The notes under the pieces are model-generated. The model worked only from the letters and a program-made list of their open reading frames with translations, had not been told where the DNA came from and did not search any database. DNA of 64,000 nucleotides from the NCBI GenBank assembly GCA_020161135.1, contig JAIUOB010000001.1, positions 744,001 through 808,000 on the forward strand, given 5' to 3'. The position numbers were made by a program, and so were the translations under genes. How positions within the stretch are numbered: the first letter of the stretch is position 1; each line of letters starts with the position of its first letter. Below are positions 43,508 through 51,585 of this stretch, one piece after another. The DNA comes from Gemmatimonadota bacterium (GTDB taxonomy: Bacteria; Gemmatimonadota; Gemmatimonadetes; Gemmatimonadales; Gemmatimonadaceae).

Positions 43508-43684
43508 TTAGAGGGCAGCAGGTCGCACGTCGAGCCGCCGCGCCGCCCGCCACAGGGCGCTGGCGATCTGGTGACGCGTGTCGGCGGGGTGCAACGTCGG
43601 TGTCCCGGCCTGCTGCTCGAGTTGGCAAAGGTAGCGCTGCACCTCGATGATCGGGTCTTCAACGGCACGACCGACGAAGGCCAT
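43508..43684 (-). CDS. Possible small protein, 58 aa
   Basis: A 58-codon frame with ATG 43682-43684 and TAA at 43508-43510. Third positions are almost all G or C, as in true genes here, and the product reads as one amphipathic helical protein (AFVGRAVEDPIIEVQRYLCQ, ADTRHQIASALWRAARRLDV). No Shine-Dalgarno is obvious. The rest of the 43371-43849 gap has no other convincing frame. It could be an undescribed small gene or a remnant. Confidence 0.35.
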   Translation of the reverse strand: MAFVGRAVEDPIIEVQRYLCQLEQQAGTPTLHPADTRHQIASALWRAARRLDVRPAAL

Positions 43685-43849
43685 CTGCTGAGCAAGAGGC
43701 TGTGGGCTATCTGACGCAAAGCTGTGCAGCGGCCGCTTTCATCAATGACGGTCAGGCGGCCGTGCGGAACCTTCAGGTACGATAAGACGCGGCCGTCCAA
43801 CCGCTACCCCAGCGCGGCCGTCTGCACCCACGGCCGTTGGCCTCTGGCG

Positions 43850-44548
43850 CTACGACGCTTCCTGCCACTCCAGATCGCCCGGCAACCGCCGCCACGCGGG
43901 CGCGACGTACTCAATGTGAATCACGCGCCGATGTAGAGGCGCACGCGCCGGCGACGAGGCGTGCAGGAGCAACGAGTGGAACGCCAGCACGCCGCCAGCG
44001 GGCACGGTGCACTCCACCTCCGGTACGCGCTCGCGCCACGCGTCGATCTCTGCGGCGTTGAGCCGCCCTGCTCTGTGCGATCCCGGCAGCACGCGCACGG
44101 GGCCGTTCTCCGAGGTGCAGTCGTCCAGGTGCATTCGGACCGCCACCATGTCGTTCAAGAGCGCAGCGGGCGGCTGGACGTGCGGCGCTCCGTCCTTCTC
44201 GGACCATGGTCCGAATCCCGGCAAGTCGCGACGCGCTCGCACTGCGATCGTGAGATCCTGATGCCACACCACCTTCCAGTTCGCGTCGGGTGACTTGTCG
44301 AACAGGATGCCGCGAACGGGATACGCCCCGACTCCGACGGCTGCCTCGGCGAGCCGGCACATACCGGGCGATTCCGCCAGCGCGCGGACCTCGGGGACAT
44401 CGCGCAGAACGTGTCGCACCCCGCCGCGCACGCCAGGCAGGCCGAGCTTCGGCGCAATCGCATTCACCAACGTCGCAATCTCGGCGGGCGTGGCGACGTC
44501 GGCTTCGATGCAGTAGCCGCTGGAAGCGAACTGAGCTGCTGTCGTCAC
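43850..44548 (-). CDS. Phytanoyl-CoA dioxygenase-like Fe(II)/2-oxoglutarate enzyme
   Basis: 232 residues from GTG 44548; longer starts have no support. The PhyH-type iron site is complete: HQD in WKVVWHQDLTIAVR and distal His in FHSLLLHASSPARAP; the 2-oxoglutarate-binding Arg is probably in HRRVIHIEYV. The cupin strand pattern (MVAVRMHLDDCTSENGPVRV, LPGSHRAGRL) is preserved. Enzymes of this family hydroxylate or halogenate small molecules; substrate unknown. Single gene. Confidence 0.88.
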   Translation of the reverse strand: MTTAAQFASSGYCIEADVATPAEIATLVNAIAPKLGLPGVRGGVRHVLRDVPEVRALAESPGMCRLAEAAVGVGAYPVRGILFDKSPDANWKVVWHQDLTIAVRARRDLPGFGPWSEKDGAPHVQPPAALLNDMVAVRMHLDDCTSENGPVRVLPGSHRAGRLNAAEIDAWRERVPEVECTVPAGGVLAFHSLLLHASSPARAPLHRRVIHIEYVAPAWRRLPGDLEWQEAS

Positions 44549-44654
44549 AGGGATCCTCGTTCTATGGAGCGTCACGCAAAGCACTGCGGCGAGAGGCTCC
44601 ACAACGACGAGCGGAGCGAGCGCACAGCAAACTGCGCGGCGGCAACAGCACAAG

Positions 44655-44810
44655 TCAGGCGGCGCCGTCGCGCTGGCGTCGCCACGCCCAGCGGAGCGCG
44701 AGCGTCAGGCCCCCGATCAAGGCGCCATAGGCCCCTCTGACAGCCCCGGTCGCGATCCCGAGAAGCGGTCCCAGCGCCAACACTGCCAGCACGCCCACCA
44801 GGAAGACCAT
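44655..44810 (-). CDS. Small membrane protein, 51 aa
   Basis: Starts at the ATG at 44808-44810 with GAGG 7-10 bases upstream. Two short hydrophobic stretches (VFLVGVLAVLALGPLLGIAT; GAYGALIGGLTLALRWAW) and a basic C-terminus (RRQRDGAA). The size and arrangement suggest a small integral membrane protein with two helices. Family not recognised. Confidence 0.5.
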   Translation of the reverse strand: MVFLVGVLAVLALGPLLGIATGAVRGAYGALIGGLTLALRWAWRRQRDGAA

Positions 44811-44940
44811 ACGCGTCCTCACGCGGAGGCTGAAGCCGCACGACGCGCTGCTCTGCGGCGGGACGCTCCAATGATGCGGCGGGCGCGCGCAGTGGGCCAT
44901 CAGCAGTCCTTGATTCCGTCCCGTCCGCAGCAGCGACGCG

Positions 44941-45582
44941 CTAGGTATCCCTGCGCGCGGCGGGTGCGGCCGCTTGCATCCGGTGCATCGAACGCGCACG
45001 CGGGCGCAGAGCCGTGAGCATGGCGGCGCGACGGGGCGGCATGGCACCGCGCTTCGCTGCTGATTCGGCATCCGGCAGCAGGGATTCCGTAAAGTCGGCC
45101 AGCGCCATCGCGGCGACCGATGTTGCGGTCAACACGAGGACCGTTCGTACGAGGAAGCCCAGCGTCAGTTCGTTCACCACGTCCGGCGCAGCCATCAGCC
45201 GGGCCGAAAACGCGTACGCCGAAGTCATCGCGACTCCCGTTGTGAGCGCGAGTTGCCAGCGTCGGCGCGTCTTCGCAGGTACCAGCGGCTGATGCCAACC
45301 GACGCTCGGCCATCGCAGGCGCTGCAGGATCGCGAGCGCGAGCCGCGCCACGCAGTACGGAGCGAACCCGAGGGAAGCAATGCTGGCACGATGCAGCCCG
45401 CCGCCGCTGAGCTGGTCGAACGCCCACCAGTCCGCACCCACTCCGCTTGCACGCAAGAAGCGCAGGAACGCGTAGAAGTCGATGCCGGGAAGGGCGACAT
45501 GCGTCATGAGCGCAAAGCTTGTCAGTCCAACACCGGCCAGCACGAGACGCCGCCACCATCGAGGCCCAGGCATGTTGTCCAA
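44941..45582 (-). CDS. SecY-like half protein (N-terminal helices only)
   Basis: 213 residues. The sequence follows the first half of SecY: helix 1 with LVLAGVGLTSFALMTHVALP, the HVALPGIDFYAFLRFL segment (VPGID-like), plug-region sequence FDQLSGGGLHRASI, helix 2 SLGFAPYCVARLALAIL (SecY: ALGIMPYITASIILQLL), a charged loop then RRRWQLALTTGVAMTSAY, and a helix like the fourth (FLVRTVLVLTATSVAAMALA, as in SecY LTLTAGTMFLMWLGE). The C-terminal half, including the lateral-gate helix 7, is missing. It is not in the ribosomal-protein context of secY. The plain reading is a truncated SecY paralogue of unknown role; I infer homology from motif order only. Confidence 0.6.
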   Translation of the reverse strand: MDNMPGPRWWRRLVLAGVGLTSFALMTHVALPGIDFYAFLRFLRASGVGADWWAFDQLSGGGLHRASIASLGFAPYCVARLALAILQRLRWPSVGWHQPLVPAKTRRRWQLALTTGVAMTSAYAFSARLMAAPDVVNELTLGFLVRTVLVLTATSVAAMALADFTESLLPDAESAAKRGAMPPRRAAMLTALRPRARSMHRMQAAAPAARRDT

Positions 45583-45641
45583 GGTGAGGTGTGAACCAGT
45601 GAAGTGTGGATACCTGACGCATAGCTCTGCTTCGATCTCAC

Positions 45642-46316
45642 TCAGAATCTCGCTCGAGAGACTGCGTCAGTTTCCGCTGTCCGGGGTGGAGGCCCATGAA
45701 GAGCCTGGCGTCGGCACAGCGCCAATGCGGCTTCGGCTCGAGCGCGAGGGCGATCGAGGCTCGGCAACGTATCGAGCTCCGCCAGCGGCCCCTCGATACC
45801 GCGTTGATACTCGCCACGTACCACGTTGAACGCGCGAATGCGTTGGTTCGCAAAGTCCGTCTCCACGACCGTGAAGTTGGTACTGGCACGGTAGGAGCTC
45901 GACGCGCTGTCACTCGGGTTCACCGGAGCGCCAGGTGCGCGCCGGAAGAACGGTCGGGATGCGCGGAGTTCAATCGCGTACGTCAGTGCACCAGCAGAGT
46001 CGACATACAACGAGATATCCTGCTGGCCCGCGGGGAGATCTCGCCCCCCTTTCGCATCGTGCGCGGTAAAGGGAGGAACGTCAGAGCGACGAGGCGAGCG
46101 GGAGGGCTGCGTCACGCCGCAGGAGACCCAAGCCCGCGTGTCCGCCACCGAGGGGCGGAACGCCGCGCGTGCTTCGGGCGCAGCCGTGAAGCCCGCTGGC
46201 TGGCGTAGCGGACGAACGGGCACTCCGCTGATCGGCAGATCAAAGTTCGGTTGCGCCGCGCGAATGGCCAGGCCCGACGTGAGTACTGCCATGATCGCCA
46301 CTGGGCGAATCGTCAT
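45642..46316 (-). CDS. Secreted hypothetical protein, 224 aa
   Basis: Starts at the ATG at 46314-46316, with signal peptide IRPVAIMAVLTSGLAIRAAQ. The mature protein is mostly beta-prone (DISLYVDSAGALTYAIELRA, TNFTVVETDFANQRIRAFNV) and ends in an Arg/Ala-rich tail. One Cys pair is possible (SCGVTQ, ALCRRQ). I do not recognise the family. Confidence 0.6.
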   Translation of the reverse strand: MTIRPVAIMAVLTSGLAIRAAQPNFDLPISGVPVRPLRQPAGFTAAPEARAAFRPSVADTRAWVSCGVTQPSRSPRRSDVPPFTAHDAKGGRDLPAGQQDISLYVDSAGALTYAIELRASRPFFRRAPGAPVNPSDSASSSYRASTNFTVVETDFANQRIRAFNVVRGEYQRGIEGPLAELDTLPSLDRPRARAEAALALCRRQALHGPPPRTAETDAVSRARF

Positions 46317-46535
46317 TCTGCTCTCCGCACAGGTTGGAACAACACGTTTCGCCGCACCACGGAGCACTTGATCGTTCCGCAGCGCAAGGTGAGGCGGCGT
46401 CCGCCCCGATGGAAGACCGGAGCACGAGGACATTGCCACGGCCACCCGCCCGCCGTCACGGTCAGGCGCCGCCAAACCTTTCAGAAGATGAAGGCGAGGC
46501 CCCACAACCGCTACCGCATCCGTGTGCGTCGAATG

Positions 46536-47795
46536 TCACCGAGTACGCATCGAACGCACGCGACCGTCCTGCAGCAGCCGGAAGTACTGTCCGTCCCTGA
46601 TCATCAGCCCTTCGCTGCGCCTGAGCGGGAAGCTTGTCAGGTAGTCCTTGGGATGCCGGACATCGATGGCGAACACCTTGTTCTCATGTCTCGCGTTCAC
46701 CTTGGACTGGAGCGTGTGACCGACCACAACCGCACTGGCGCGGACAGCCCGGAGACCCTCGTCCACCTCCTGAGAAGACAGGTCATCCTTGAAGTAGCCG
46801 CGGTACCAGGCCGGGCCGGTACTGCCGGAGCGCAGGAACGACTCCGTGGTTTCGGTTGTCGGTGTGAACCACGGGCTCCGGTAGCCATCGCGGACAATGC
46901 GGCTGATCTCTTCCACAGAGATGCCGAGTTGCGATATGCGAGGGTGCAGGCCACCGTGGACGAAGGCCACGCCATTGATGACCTCGACGACATTCTTTGA
47001 TGCCATCCAGCGGCCGAGAACGGAATGGTCATCGAACAGCTCGAATTGCTGTTTGCCGAGGATGCCAGCGATGTGAAAGTACTTCTCGTTCGCGGTCTGG
47101 TAGTTCCCCTGCAGGTTCTTGATCTCGTGATTGCCGATGATGTAGTGCACGCGGCCGCCTGCCGGCCTCGCAGACTGCTCGAGCTTGTAGATCGCCCAGA
47201 GCACCTGTGTCGTCGAGGCACCCCGATCGACGAAGTCACCCACGAGCACCAGGTGGCCTTTCCCGAACGTCCAGTTCAACGCCGCGTCGGCGATGCCGTG
47301 GGCAACCAGGAACTGTCGAAACGCCATGAAGCCGCTTTCGATGTCGGAGATGGCGACGATGGGCGCGCCATCGTCATAGACGGAGGCAGGAATCGGAGCA
47401 TCCGGAGCAATCGGTACGTCGAAGTGACTGCTGTCGGCTGGCACGACAACGCGGATGCGTGCGTCTCCCTGGTCGGGAAGCAGCACGGTATCCACGTGAA
47501 AGCCGCGGTCATTGTCCCCGCGCACCGTGTGCGCGACGCGGCGCTCGTTCGCGTGAAACACGTGCACTTCACCGTCGAGCTGATACGCCAACCGGTTCTC
47601 GAAGAGGTGCGCATCCGCGCCGATGAACAGTCCAAAGACCACGAGACCGACACCCAGGACGAGCGTGGAAACGACGAAGCGCTTCAGGTACGTTCCGGCG
47701 AGCGAGGCGTACCTGCGAACGCGGGCGTTTGACGGCGATGACAACTGCTGCTCCGGACCGTGATGTGGCAGTGTGGGAGTCGCTGGCTGCGTCAC
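46536..47795 (-). CDS. PPP-type metallophosphatase with membrane anchor
   Basis: 419 residues. One N-terminal transmembrane helix (FVVSTLVLGVGLVVFGLFIG) precedes a ~90-residue beta domain and then a phosphatase of the Shewanella-like type. Motif I reads VAISDIESGF (DxE where most have DxH), followed by GDFVDRG, GNHEIKNLQG, FVHGGLHPR and VVGHTLQS. The phosphatase domain faces the periplasm if the helix is a signal anchor. The substrate may be a phosphoprotein or nucleotide; not predictable. The IS1182 element begins 46 bases upstream of its start. Confidence 0.85.
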   Translation of the reverse strand: MTQPATPTLPHHGPEQQLSSPSNARVRRYASLAGTYLKRFVVSTLVLGVGLVVFGLFIGADAHLFENRLAYQLDGEVHVFHANERRVAHTVRGDNDRGFHVDTVLLPDQGDARIRVVVPADSSHFDVPIAPDAPIPASVYDDGAPIVAISDIESGFMAFRQFLVAHGIADAALNWTFGKGHLVLVGDFVDRGASTTQVLWAIYKLEQSARPAGGRVHYIIGNHEIKNLQGNYQTANEKYFHIAGILGKQQFELFDDHSVLGRWMASKNVVEVINGVAFVHGGLHPRISQLGISVEEISRIVRDGYRSPWFTPTTETTESFLRSGSTGPAWYRGYFKDDLSSQEVDEGLRAVRASAVVVGHTLQSKVNARHENKVFAIDVRHPKDYLTSFPLRRSEGLMIRDGQYFRLLQDGRVRSMRTR

Positions 47796-47840
47796 TCCGC
47801 AGCAGCCTACGCGCCTGGGGCGGCGGGGTTTCGCTACGAG

Positions 47841-49619
47841 GCTGTAGGAAAAGCCCGCGCGGCTGATGTGGAAACGAAACCTGCTGGCCGGCGCAGCGTT
47901 GGCCTCAGAGAGAATGTGCAGTGTCCTCCGTCCCGCGTCGAGCGACTGCCATGGCCCGCTACAAGCCCATCGACACGCAGCCGAAGTTCCTGCCGATCGA
48001 CCTCGCCGCCCAGCTGCTCCCGGGCACGTTCGAGCACGCGCTGCACCACCTGCTCGAGCACGCCATCGATCTGACGCCGTTCGATGCGCGATATCGGAAT
48101 GACACCACCGGCGCCCCGGCGTACCCGCCGGCGATGCTGCTGCGCGTGGTGCTCTTCGCCTACGCCCGCGGCATCGTCAGCAGCCGGGCGATCGCCCGGG
48201 CCTGTGAGGACCACGTGACGTTCATCGCCCTGAGCGGCGACACCCGCCCGCACTTCACCACCATCGCCCAGTTCGTGTCCTCGCTGGGTGACCAGATCGC
48301 GCCGATCTTCGCCGCCGTGCTGGCGGTGTGTGACCATCAGGGGCTGATCGGGCGCGAGATGTTCGCTATCGACGGGGTGAAGCTCCCGAGCAATGCGTCC
48401 AAGCACCGTAGCGGCACGCGCGCCGACTTCGAGCGGCAGGCGGCCAAGATGGAGCGCGCGGCCAACGTGATGCTCGCTCGACATCGCGCGGAGGATGCCC
48501 GCGACGTCGAGCCGACGCTGGCCGCGAAGGACACGGCGCGACGGGAGCGGCTGCTGCGCGACGCGGCGGAGTTGCGGACCTGGCTCACGCAGCATCCCAA
48601 GGACCGGCGCGGCCCGACGGGCGCGATCCGCAAGAGCAATCGCACGGACAACGAGAGCGCCAAGATGGCGACCAGCAAGGGCGTCATCCAGGGATATACC
48701 GGTGTGGCCACGGTGGATGCGAAGCACCAGATCATCGTCGACGCGCAGGCGCACGGCGTGGGCGCGGAGCAGGAGCTGCTGCTGCCCGCGGTGGATGCGA
48801 CGTCCGCGCTGCGCCAGCCCGAGACGCTGATCACGGCGGACGCGGGGTATCACAGCGAGGCGAATCTGCGGGCGCTGGCGGACGCGGAGGTCTCCGCACT
48901 GATTGCCGACAAGGACATGCGCCGTCGCGATGCGCGCTTCGCCACGCAGGATCGGTACACCGCGTTGCCGCACGCACTGCACGACAAGTCGAAGCCCGCC
49001 CGGAAGCCACTCGCGGTGTTTGGGCCCGGCGACTTTCAGTACGATCCCGTGACGCGCACCTGCGTGTGTCCCGCCGGGAAGTCGCTCTATCGCCGTGGCG
49101 CGACACGCGTCACCCGCGATCATGTCGGCGCGCATTTCCGGGGCGCCAAGCGCGACTGCGGTCCGTGTGCGCTGCGCGCGCAGTGCTTGCGGTCGCCCGA
49201 CACGACGCCGACGCGCACCGTCGCGTTCTTCCACGGCCGGGTGAGCACGCGGGACGTCGATCACAGCGCGGCGATGCGGGACCGGATCGACACACCCGAG
49301 GGGCGCGTACGATACGCGCAGCGCTTCGCGGTGGTTGAGCCGGTGTTTGCGAACCTGCGCGCGAACAAGCGGCTCGATCGCTTCACGCTGCGCGGTCGCG
49401 CAAAGGTCGACACGCAATGGAAGCTCTACTGCCTGGTGCACAACATCGAGAAACTGGCCCACGCCGGCTACGCCGCGTAGGCGGGCACCGGTGCGGCAGA
49501 GCGGTCACGGTGCGCCACGAGGACCACTGTGCGTGATCTGCACGCCTCGGCCGGTGAAACCGGTCGCAGACCGCGTTGAAGCGCGCACCGACGCTCCCGA
49601 ATGGGCTTTTCCTACAGCT
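47841..49619 (+). mobile_element. IS1182-family insertion sequence
   Basis: Terminal inverted repeats GCTGTAGGAAAAGCCC (left, 47841) and GGGCTTTTCCTACAGC (right, ending 49619) match at all 16 positions. The element is about 1.78 kb with one transposase gene. The right end abuts the left arm of attC1 (TTCAACGTTTGCTTC), so the insertion truncated or lies at the edge of that site. No clear target duplication is seen; IS1182 elements often leave short or variable ones. Confidence 0.9.
47951..49480 (+). CDS. IS1182-family transposase
   Basis: 509 residues from the ATG at 47951 (MARYKPIDTQPKFLPIDLA). The N-terminal DUF772-like part reads AYPPAMLLRVVLFAYARGIV, the central DDE nuclease has FAIDGVKLPSNASKH, a second Asp in LITADAGYHSEANL, and the C-terminal RYAQRFAVVEPVFANLRAN (Glu). 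A Cys cluster (RTCVCPAGKSLY, CGPCALRAQCLR) is typical of the family. The frame is intact, so the element may still be active. Confidence 0.95.
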   Translation: MARYKPIDTQPKFLPIDLAAQLLPGTFEHALHHLLEHAIDLTPFDARYRNDTTGAPAYPPAMLLRVVLFAYARGIVSSRAIARACEDHVTFIALSGDTRPHFTTIAQFVSSLGDQIAPIFAAVLAVCDHQGLIGREMFAIDGVKLPSNASKHRSGTRADFERQAAKMERAANVMLARHRAEDARDVEPTLAAKDTARRERLLRDAAELRTWLTQHPKDRRGPTGAIRKSNRTDNESAKMATSKGVIQGYTGVATVDAKHQIIVDAQAHGVGAEQELLLPAVDATSALRQPETLITADAGYHSEANLRALADAEVSALIADKDMRRRDARFATQDRYTALPHALHDKSKPARKPLAVFGPGDFQYDPVTRTCVCPAGKSLYRRGATRVTRDHVGAHFRGAKRDCGPCALRAQCLRSPDTTPTRTVAFFHGRVSTRDVDHSAAMRDRIDTPEGRVRYAQRFAVVEPVFANLRANKRLDRFTLRGRAKVDTQWKLYCLVHNIEKLAHAGYAA

Positions 49620-49753
49620 TCAACGTTTGCTTCTGCTGCAGCCGCTTCCATAAAAAGCAGTTGTGGGGCGGCCGCAGACTGTCCCATACGATAACGCGGG
49701 CGCCCCACAACTGCATCCTTACCCGCGGCTGTCGGCAGCAAGCGTCGTTATGC
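49620..49753. repeat. attC1 (integron cassette recombination site)
   Basis: Imperfect palindrome: left arm AACGTTTGCTTCTGCTGCAG, right arm GGCAGCAAGCGTCGTTATGC. An inner stem GCAGTTGTGGGGCG (49657) pairs perfectly with CGCCCCACAACTGC (49701). The R' box is GTTATGC (49747-49753); the R'' box was probably damaged by the adjacent IS. The stop codon of the cassette gene to the right lies in the R' box. Confidence 0.8.
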
Positions 49754-50245
49754 GGCGCCCCCGGGTTGCGCGAGCACCTCTACGCGTAGTCCGCAACGTG
49801 CGCGGCGCGTGCGGGTTTCGGGACGCGCGCCCGAACGGACCTCCTCCTGGAGCATCCGCCGACGCGACTCGCTGAGTGCTGACCACGCGATGCGGGCCTG
49901 AGGGTCGCGCTGCACGAGCTCCGCCAGCTCACGCGGCATCTCTGTCGAAGCGCGCCGCATCGTCAGCGTCACGCGCTGACCGACATCGATGCCTACCCGC
50001 CGACAGCTGCGATCCGGCAGCTCCACGAACCAACGGCGCGCATCCCAACGTTTCAGCGTGCGCCGCCCGATGGTGTTGTCATCGAGCGCGACGTCGACCA
50101 CGATCGTTTCCGTCACGTGCCATCCGGCGAGCCGCGCAGTCGGGACCAAGAGGTACCGCGGAAGGTTCGGTTGTTTCCGTTGAACCACAACGGTCAGCGT
50201 GATCTGTCCGTGGGTACCGCGTGCGCCTCGTCCGGCTGGGCTCAT
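49748..50245 (-). CDS. YdeI/OmdA-like protein with DUF1905-type barrel (cassette gene 1)
   Basis: 165 residues, start at 50245, stop codon TAA formed by the R' box of attC1. An N-terminal beta barrel (GQITLTVVVQRKQPNLPRYL; VPTARLAGWHVTETIVVDVA; RRWFVELPDRSCRRVGIDVG) precedes a C-terminal YdeI-like motif (MPRELAELVQRDPQARIAWS, then ALSESRRRMLQEEVRSGARP). YdeI and DUF1905 proteins are of unclear role and are common as cassette genes. It is transcribed against the direction of the merR cassette. No promoter is recognised. Confidence 0.8.
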   Translation of the reverse strand: MSPAGRGARGTHGQITLTVVVQRKQPNLPRYLLVPTARLAGWHVTETIVVDVALDDNTIGRRTLKRWDARRWFVELPDRSCRRVGIDVGQRVTLTMRRASTEMPRELAELVQRDPQARIAWSALSESRRRMLQEEVRSGARPETRTRRARCGLRVEVLAQPGGAA

Positions 50246-50288
50246 CTGTTGCTTCCTCCACCGTGCCTGCTTGAACTGGGTCGCGTCC

Positions 50289-50428
50289 GCATAACGTGAG
50301 CTTCTACTGTGGACGCTTCAATAGAAAGCAGAGGTGGGGCGGCCGCTAGGCCGTCCCACGCTTCACAAGGCGTCCGCCCCACAACTGCTTTCCACATCCG
50401 CGTTCGTCGGCAGCAAGCGTCGTTATGC
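50289..50428. repeat. attC2 (integron cassette recombination site)
   Basis: R'' GCATAAC (50289-50295) and R' GTTATGC (50422-50428) are exact complements, with a left arm TGAGCTTCTACTGTGGACGC and right arm GCGTTCGTCGGCAGCAAGCG. An inner stem (AAAGCAG.GGTGGGGCGG / CCGCCCCAC..CTGCTTT) has the same sequence as in attC1. Length 140 bp. Confidence 0.88.
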
Positions 50429-50461
50429 GGCCCATTCGTTGCGCGCCGGTCCGGTTGCGAC

Positions 50462-50492
50462 TTGACTCTATACCAAGGTACAGGGTTAATCA
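50462..50492 (+). promoter_or_regulatory. MerR-type promoter with dyad operator
   Basis: -35 TTGACT (50462-50467) and -10 TAATCA (50487-50492) are 19 bp apart, the long spacing typical of MerR-activated promoters. The spacer holds the dyad CTATACC-aa-GGTACAG (one mismatch). The ATG of merR at 50499 follows the -10 by 6 nt, so the mRNA likely begins at the start codon. Confidence 0.75.
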
Positions 50493-50498
50493 TGGTGT

Positions 50499-50912
50499 AT
50501 GGAATCTCCACTACGCATCGGGGCGCTCGCGGCCGCGGCGGGTGTCGGCGTACAGACGCTGCGGTACTATGAGCGCCGAGGTCTGCTGAAGGCCAAAGGG
50601 CGGACCGCTAGCGGGTATCGCGAGTACGCCGCCGACGCGGTCCGTCGGGTGGTGTTCATTCGGCGCGCCCAGTCGATGGGTTTCACGCTCGACGAGATTC
50701 ACCACCTGCTTGCGTTGCGCGTACAGACAGCGCGCCGATGCGAACCCGTCAAGCGGTCCGCCGCCCAGGCTCAGGAGCGCGTCCGCGAACGACTGGTGGC
50801 GCTGCAACGGATGGACACGATTCTCGCGCGACTGATTCGCGGTTGTGATGCACGGCAAGTCACCGACGAGTGCCCCATACTCGAGGCGCTCGAACCTGAT
50901 GGGAGGATGTAG
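50499..50912 (+). CDS. merR: MerR-type metal-responsive regulator
   Basis: 137 residues. The winged-helix N-terminus (LRIGALAAAAGVGVQTLRYY, ERRGLLKAKGRTASGYREYA) and long dimerisation helix are complete. Three Cys sit where Hg(II)-binding MerR has them: RCEPVKRSAA, then RGCDARQVTDECPILEAL. This supports a thiophilic metal ligand, most likely Hg(II). It is transcribed in the same direction as the two genes it controls, and is followed two bases after its stop by the thioredoxin-like gene. Located in a three-gene attC cassette. Confidence 0.85.
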   Translation: MESPLRIGALAAAAGVGVQTLRYYERRGLLKAKGRTASGYREYAADAVRRVVFIRRAQSMGFTLDEIHHLLALRVQTARRCEPVKRSAAQAQERVRERLVALQRMDTILARLIRGCDARQVTDECPILEALEPDGRM

Positions 50913-50914
50913 AG

Positions 50915-51199
50915 ATGCGGATTGATTTCCTGTACTTCGAAGGGTGTCCGCACGCCGCGCCCGCGCGTCAGCGGCTTCAGGAGGCGCTGGCAACCGTAGG
51001 GGCTGCGCCGCACTGGAGCGAGTGGGATACGGGGAGTTCCTCAACCCCAGAGGCATTGCGTGGCTATGCCTCGCCGACGATTCTGGTGAACGGAGTGGAT
51101 GTGGAGCAGAAAGCCCGAACGAGCGGCGCGGGCTGTGCCGTCGGCGGCGGACCCAGCATGGACGCGCTGTGCGCGGCACTCGCGGCGGTGCGCCAATGA
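50915..51199 (+). CDS. Thioredoxin-fold protein of mer-like operon
   Basis: 94 residues starting at the GTG/ATG at 50915 (MRIDFLYFEGCPHAAPARQR). The first strand and helix with a single GCPHA Cys are thioredoxin-like, followed by YASPTILVNGVDVEQKART, which contains the cis-Pro-type SPT loop. A second Cys lies in GAGCAVGGGPS. Proteins of this type accompany merR in environmental mer-like operons, probably handling Hg or another thiophilic metal. It overlaps the following gene (ATGA). Confidence 0.7.
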   Translation: MRIDFLYFEGCPHAAPARQRLQEALATVGAAPHWSEWDTGSSSTPEALRGYASPTILVNGVDVEQKARTSGAGCAVGGGPSMDALCAALAAVRQ

Positions 51200-51585
51200 A
51201 GGCGGGGACGCGTGATGCGGCGGCGGTGGTCGGTGCTGTGCTCGCGGCGCTGTGTTGCGCCGGCACGCCAGTTATCATCGCCGGGTTGACGGCGCTTGGA
51301 CTTGGGTTCCTGCGGCGCGACGGAATCCTCTGGCCGGTGATGCTGTTGGCACTCGCCATCGCAGTCACGGGATTCTGGCAAGGCGCGCGTTCACACGGAC
51401 GCTGGGGACCGCTCGTCGTTGGGGGACTCGGCGCCGTCTCGCTGGCCAGCGGCGTGATTCTCGTACACGGATTCCCAGCCATGCAGATGATCTACGGCGG
51501 CGGTGTAGCGTTGCTCGCCGGGGCGGCTTGGAACGGTATCGCGCGACGGAACTGTGCGACCATGAACTCACGCGAGTCCGCATAA
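51196..51585 (+). CDS. MerT/MerC-like membrane metal transporter
   Basis: 129 residues from the ATG at 51196, overlapping the upstream stop. Four hydrophobic segments (VVGAVLAALCCAGTPVIIAG; WPVMLLALAIAVTGFWQGAR; GPLVVGGLGAVSLASGVILV; YGGGVALLAGAAWNGIARR). The vicinal Cys pair ALCCAGTP in helix 1 resembles the MerT/MerC metal-entry Cys. It probably brings Hg(II) across the membrane, but no mercuric reductase is present in the cassette. The TAA stop is inside the R'' box of attC3. Confidence 0.65.
   Translation: MKAGTRDAAAVVGAVLAALCCAGTPVIIAGLTALGLGFLRRDGILWPVMLLALAIAVTGFWQGARSHGRWGPLVVGGLGAVSLASGVILVHGFPAMQMIYGGGVALLAGAAWNGIARRNCATMNSRESA

Noticed and set aside
43709-43758. Second CTGACGCAAAGCT sequence resembling the one at 45614, with GTCAGGC nearby
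   Set aside because: The arms do not pair beyond five bases, so no cassette site can be folded.
45614-45670. CTGACGCA ... TGCGTCAG inverted repeat with an attC-like layout
   Set aside because: The core boxes read GAC/GTC rather than AAC/GTT, the arms lack the GCTTCTGC motif, and one arm lies inside the 3' end of a coding gene. It may be a simple hairpin.
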